From Aestuariibacter salexigens DSM 15300 (GTDB taxonomy: Bacteria; Pseudomonadota; Gammaproteobacteria; Enterobacterales; Alteromonadaceae): a DNA stretch of 64,000 bases. Both the position numbers and the translations under genes were made by a program. Below are positions 63,003 through 64,000 of the stretch, piece by piece. Location: positions 124,001 through 188,000 of the forward strand of contig NZ_AUBH01000006.1 of the NCBI RefSeq assembly GCF_000429145.1. Reading direction: 5' to 3'. Numbering within the stretch: position 1 is the stretch's first letter; each line of letters starts with the position of its first letter. The notes below the pieces were generated by a model that made no database searches, was not told the origin of the DNA, and saw only the letters and a list, made by a program, of their open reading frames with translations.

Positions 63003-64000
63003 TCAGTTGTCAAGCACGATCGCTTGTAAGCGTTTCGCTTCCGAAATCAGCTTCGGGAAATGCTCCAATGGTAAGAACTCGGCCAGCTTTTGCAATGCCT
63101 CACCGAGCTCTTTATGAGTCTGACCAACGACATTGATGTGACCCATTTTGCGCTTTTTCCGGACACTTTTTCCGTACCAGTGCAGATGACATCCTGGAAT
63201 ACTCAATAACTGTCGTGAAAAGGACGTACAACCGATAATATTAATCATCGCACTTGGCCCGATGGCTCGGGTATCACCTAGGGGTAATCCAGTCACGGCG
63301 CGCAAATGATTTTCAAACTGGCAAGTCACACTGCCCTGCATAGTCCAGTGGCCAGAGTTATGCACTCGTGGTGCAATTTCATTAACCAATAATGAACTGC
63401 CAACCTGAAACATCTCTACTGCTAGTACACCAACATAGTCTAACTCGTTAGCCAGCGAGGTGAAGATATCCTCAGCCTGACGTTGCAGTGCTTCTGTCAC
63501 ATCAGTGGCCGGCGCTACGGACACATGCAGCTGCCCCTGATGATGAAGATTTTCTGCCAGGGGATAAAACTTAACGTTGCCGCTCGTATCTCGCACGCCT
63601 ATTAATGACACTTCACGCTCAAATTCAACGCGTTTCTCTGCAACTAATGGAACGGCTTGCAAGTCTAGATCGGCAAGTTGCAGTTTTAACTCAGCTAACT
63701 CATCCTGACTGCGTAATCGCCATTGACCATAGCCGTCATAACCGTCACGGCTGGCTTTGATAATTAAATCTGCACCAATGGCGGATAAGACATCGTCGAG
63801 CTGCTGAATATCGGTCACAATACGATGAGCGCTATTAGCGATATGCAACTTTTCCAGTAACGCCTTCTCTCTGACCCTATCAGCACCCGTCAGAATCGCC
63901 TGCATGCCCGGTCGCAATTTGCCACTGTCATGCGCTTGTTGAAGCAATGCCTCTGGCACATGTTCAAACTCAGCAGTAAGGGATTCAGCGGCTAAAATAG
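63003..64000 (-). CDS. purK: 5-(carboxyamino)imidazole ribonucleotide synthase PurK, 5' end outside window
   Basis: ATP-dependent carboxylation of AIR in purine synthesis, an ATP-grasp enzyme. The frame is open to the window edge: residues LTAEFEHVPEALLQQ before the internal GTG at 63959 continue the family pattern (the E-x-E-x-V-P block), so the start lies beyond 64000. The ATP-grasp signatures DGYDGYGQWRLR, FEREVSLIGVRD and LLVNEIAPRVHNSGHWT are intact. The C-terminus HLHWYGKSVRKKRKMGHINV is typical. About 30 to 40 N-terminal residues are missing. Confidence 0.96.
   Translation of the reverse strand, partial: ILAAESLTAEFEHVPEALLQQAHDSGKLRPGMQAILTGADRVREKALLEKLHIANSAHRIVTDIQQLDDVLSAIGADLIIKASRDGYDGYGQWRLRSQDELAELKLQLADLDLQAVPLVAEKRVEFEREVSLIGVRDTSGNVKFYPLAENLHHQGQLHVSVAPATDVTEALQRQAEDIFTSLANELDYVGVLAVEMFQVGSSLLVNEIAPRVHNSGHWTMQGSVTCQFENHLRAVTGLPLGDTRAIGPSAMINIIGCTSFSRQLLSIPGCHLHWYGKSVRKKRKMGHINVVGQTHKELGEALQKLAEFLPLEHFPKLISEAKRLQAIVLDN

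Overview
The window is chromosomal DNA of a gammaproteobacterium, most likely an Alteromonas-like member of the Alteromonadales. The evidence is the protein resemblance (a PepQ prolidase of the Alteromonas OPAA type, FadBA, MutH, RapA) and gene orders shared with E. coli and its relatives: ftsB-ispD-ispF-truD-surE-pcm-yqaA-nlpD-rpoS, rplU-rpmA-cgtA divergent from ispB, ygiF divergent from ygiM, yjeT-purA, and thyA-lgt close to ptsP-rppH-mutH. Both edges cut a gene: rapA lacks its 5' end at the left and purK lacks its 5' end at the right. I found no rRNA, CRISPR array, intact insertion sequence or prophage. There is one tRNA, tRNA-Thr(TGT), near the right end.

Layout. 1-5.9 kb: rapA, rluA, a DUF3530 protein, a small unknown protein and an AmpG-type permease. 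5.9-10.5 kb: a tight leftward cluster tauE-lgt-thyA-response regulator/CheC fusion-diguanylate cyclase. 10.6-16.6 kb: a rightward block that splits lgt-thyA from ptsP-rppH. It carries a giant periplasmic beta-propeller/GGDEF/EAL sensor, an exported RidA protein and an exported amidohydrolase. 16.6-25.6 kb: ptsP, rppH, a YhhN membrane protein, mutH, a second membrane diguanylate cyclase, a membrane-anchored AraC regulator, ygiF and ygiM. 25.7-34.7 kb: a LysE exporter and a TIGR03545 protein, then the cell division / isoprenoid / tRNA modification / protein repair / stationary phase run ending at rpoS. 34.7-38.3 kb: an accessory-looking segment where mutS often sits in other gammaproteobacteria. 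It holds a serine hydrolase, a GNAT acetyltransferase, a HigBA-2-type toxin-antitoxin pair, a 38-codon membrane micro-ORF and a hairpin-rich non-coding stretch. 38.3-41.9 kb: folA, cgtA, rpmA, rplU and divergent ispB. 42-46.5 kb: a Tat-type amidohydrolase overlapping a PagL-like gene, then a convergent pepQ-lipoprotein-six-cysteine protein cluster. 46.6-52.1 kb: slt and the fadBA operon with a perfect 22-bp palindrome upstream. 52.3-57.8 kb: YitT, a leaderless binding-protein-like gene, an M14 peptidase, an MBL hydrolase, a VOC protein and a coniferyl-aldehyde-type dehydrogenase. 57.9-64 kb: purA, yjeT, a PLP enzyme, cnoX, dps, a PCu(A)C copper chaperone, tRNA-Thr and purK.

How the genes work together. 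Most of the window is housekeeping. The regulatory theme is cyclic-di-GMP: two GGEEF cyclases with RxxD inhibitory sites and one GGDEF-EAL hybrid without that site. One of the cyclases is directly downstream of a receiver protein fused to a CheC-like phosphatase with two recognisable active-site motifs. That fusion/cyclase pair, the 6-kb propeller-sensor block and the rpoS-folA segment are the parts most worth following up.
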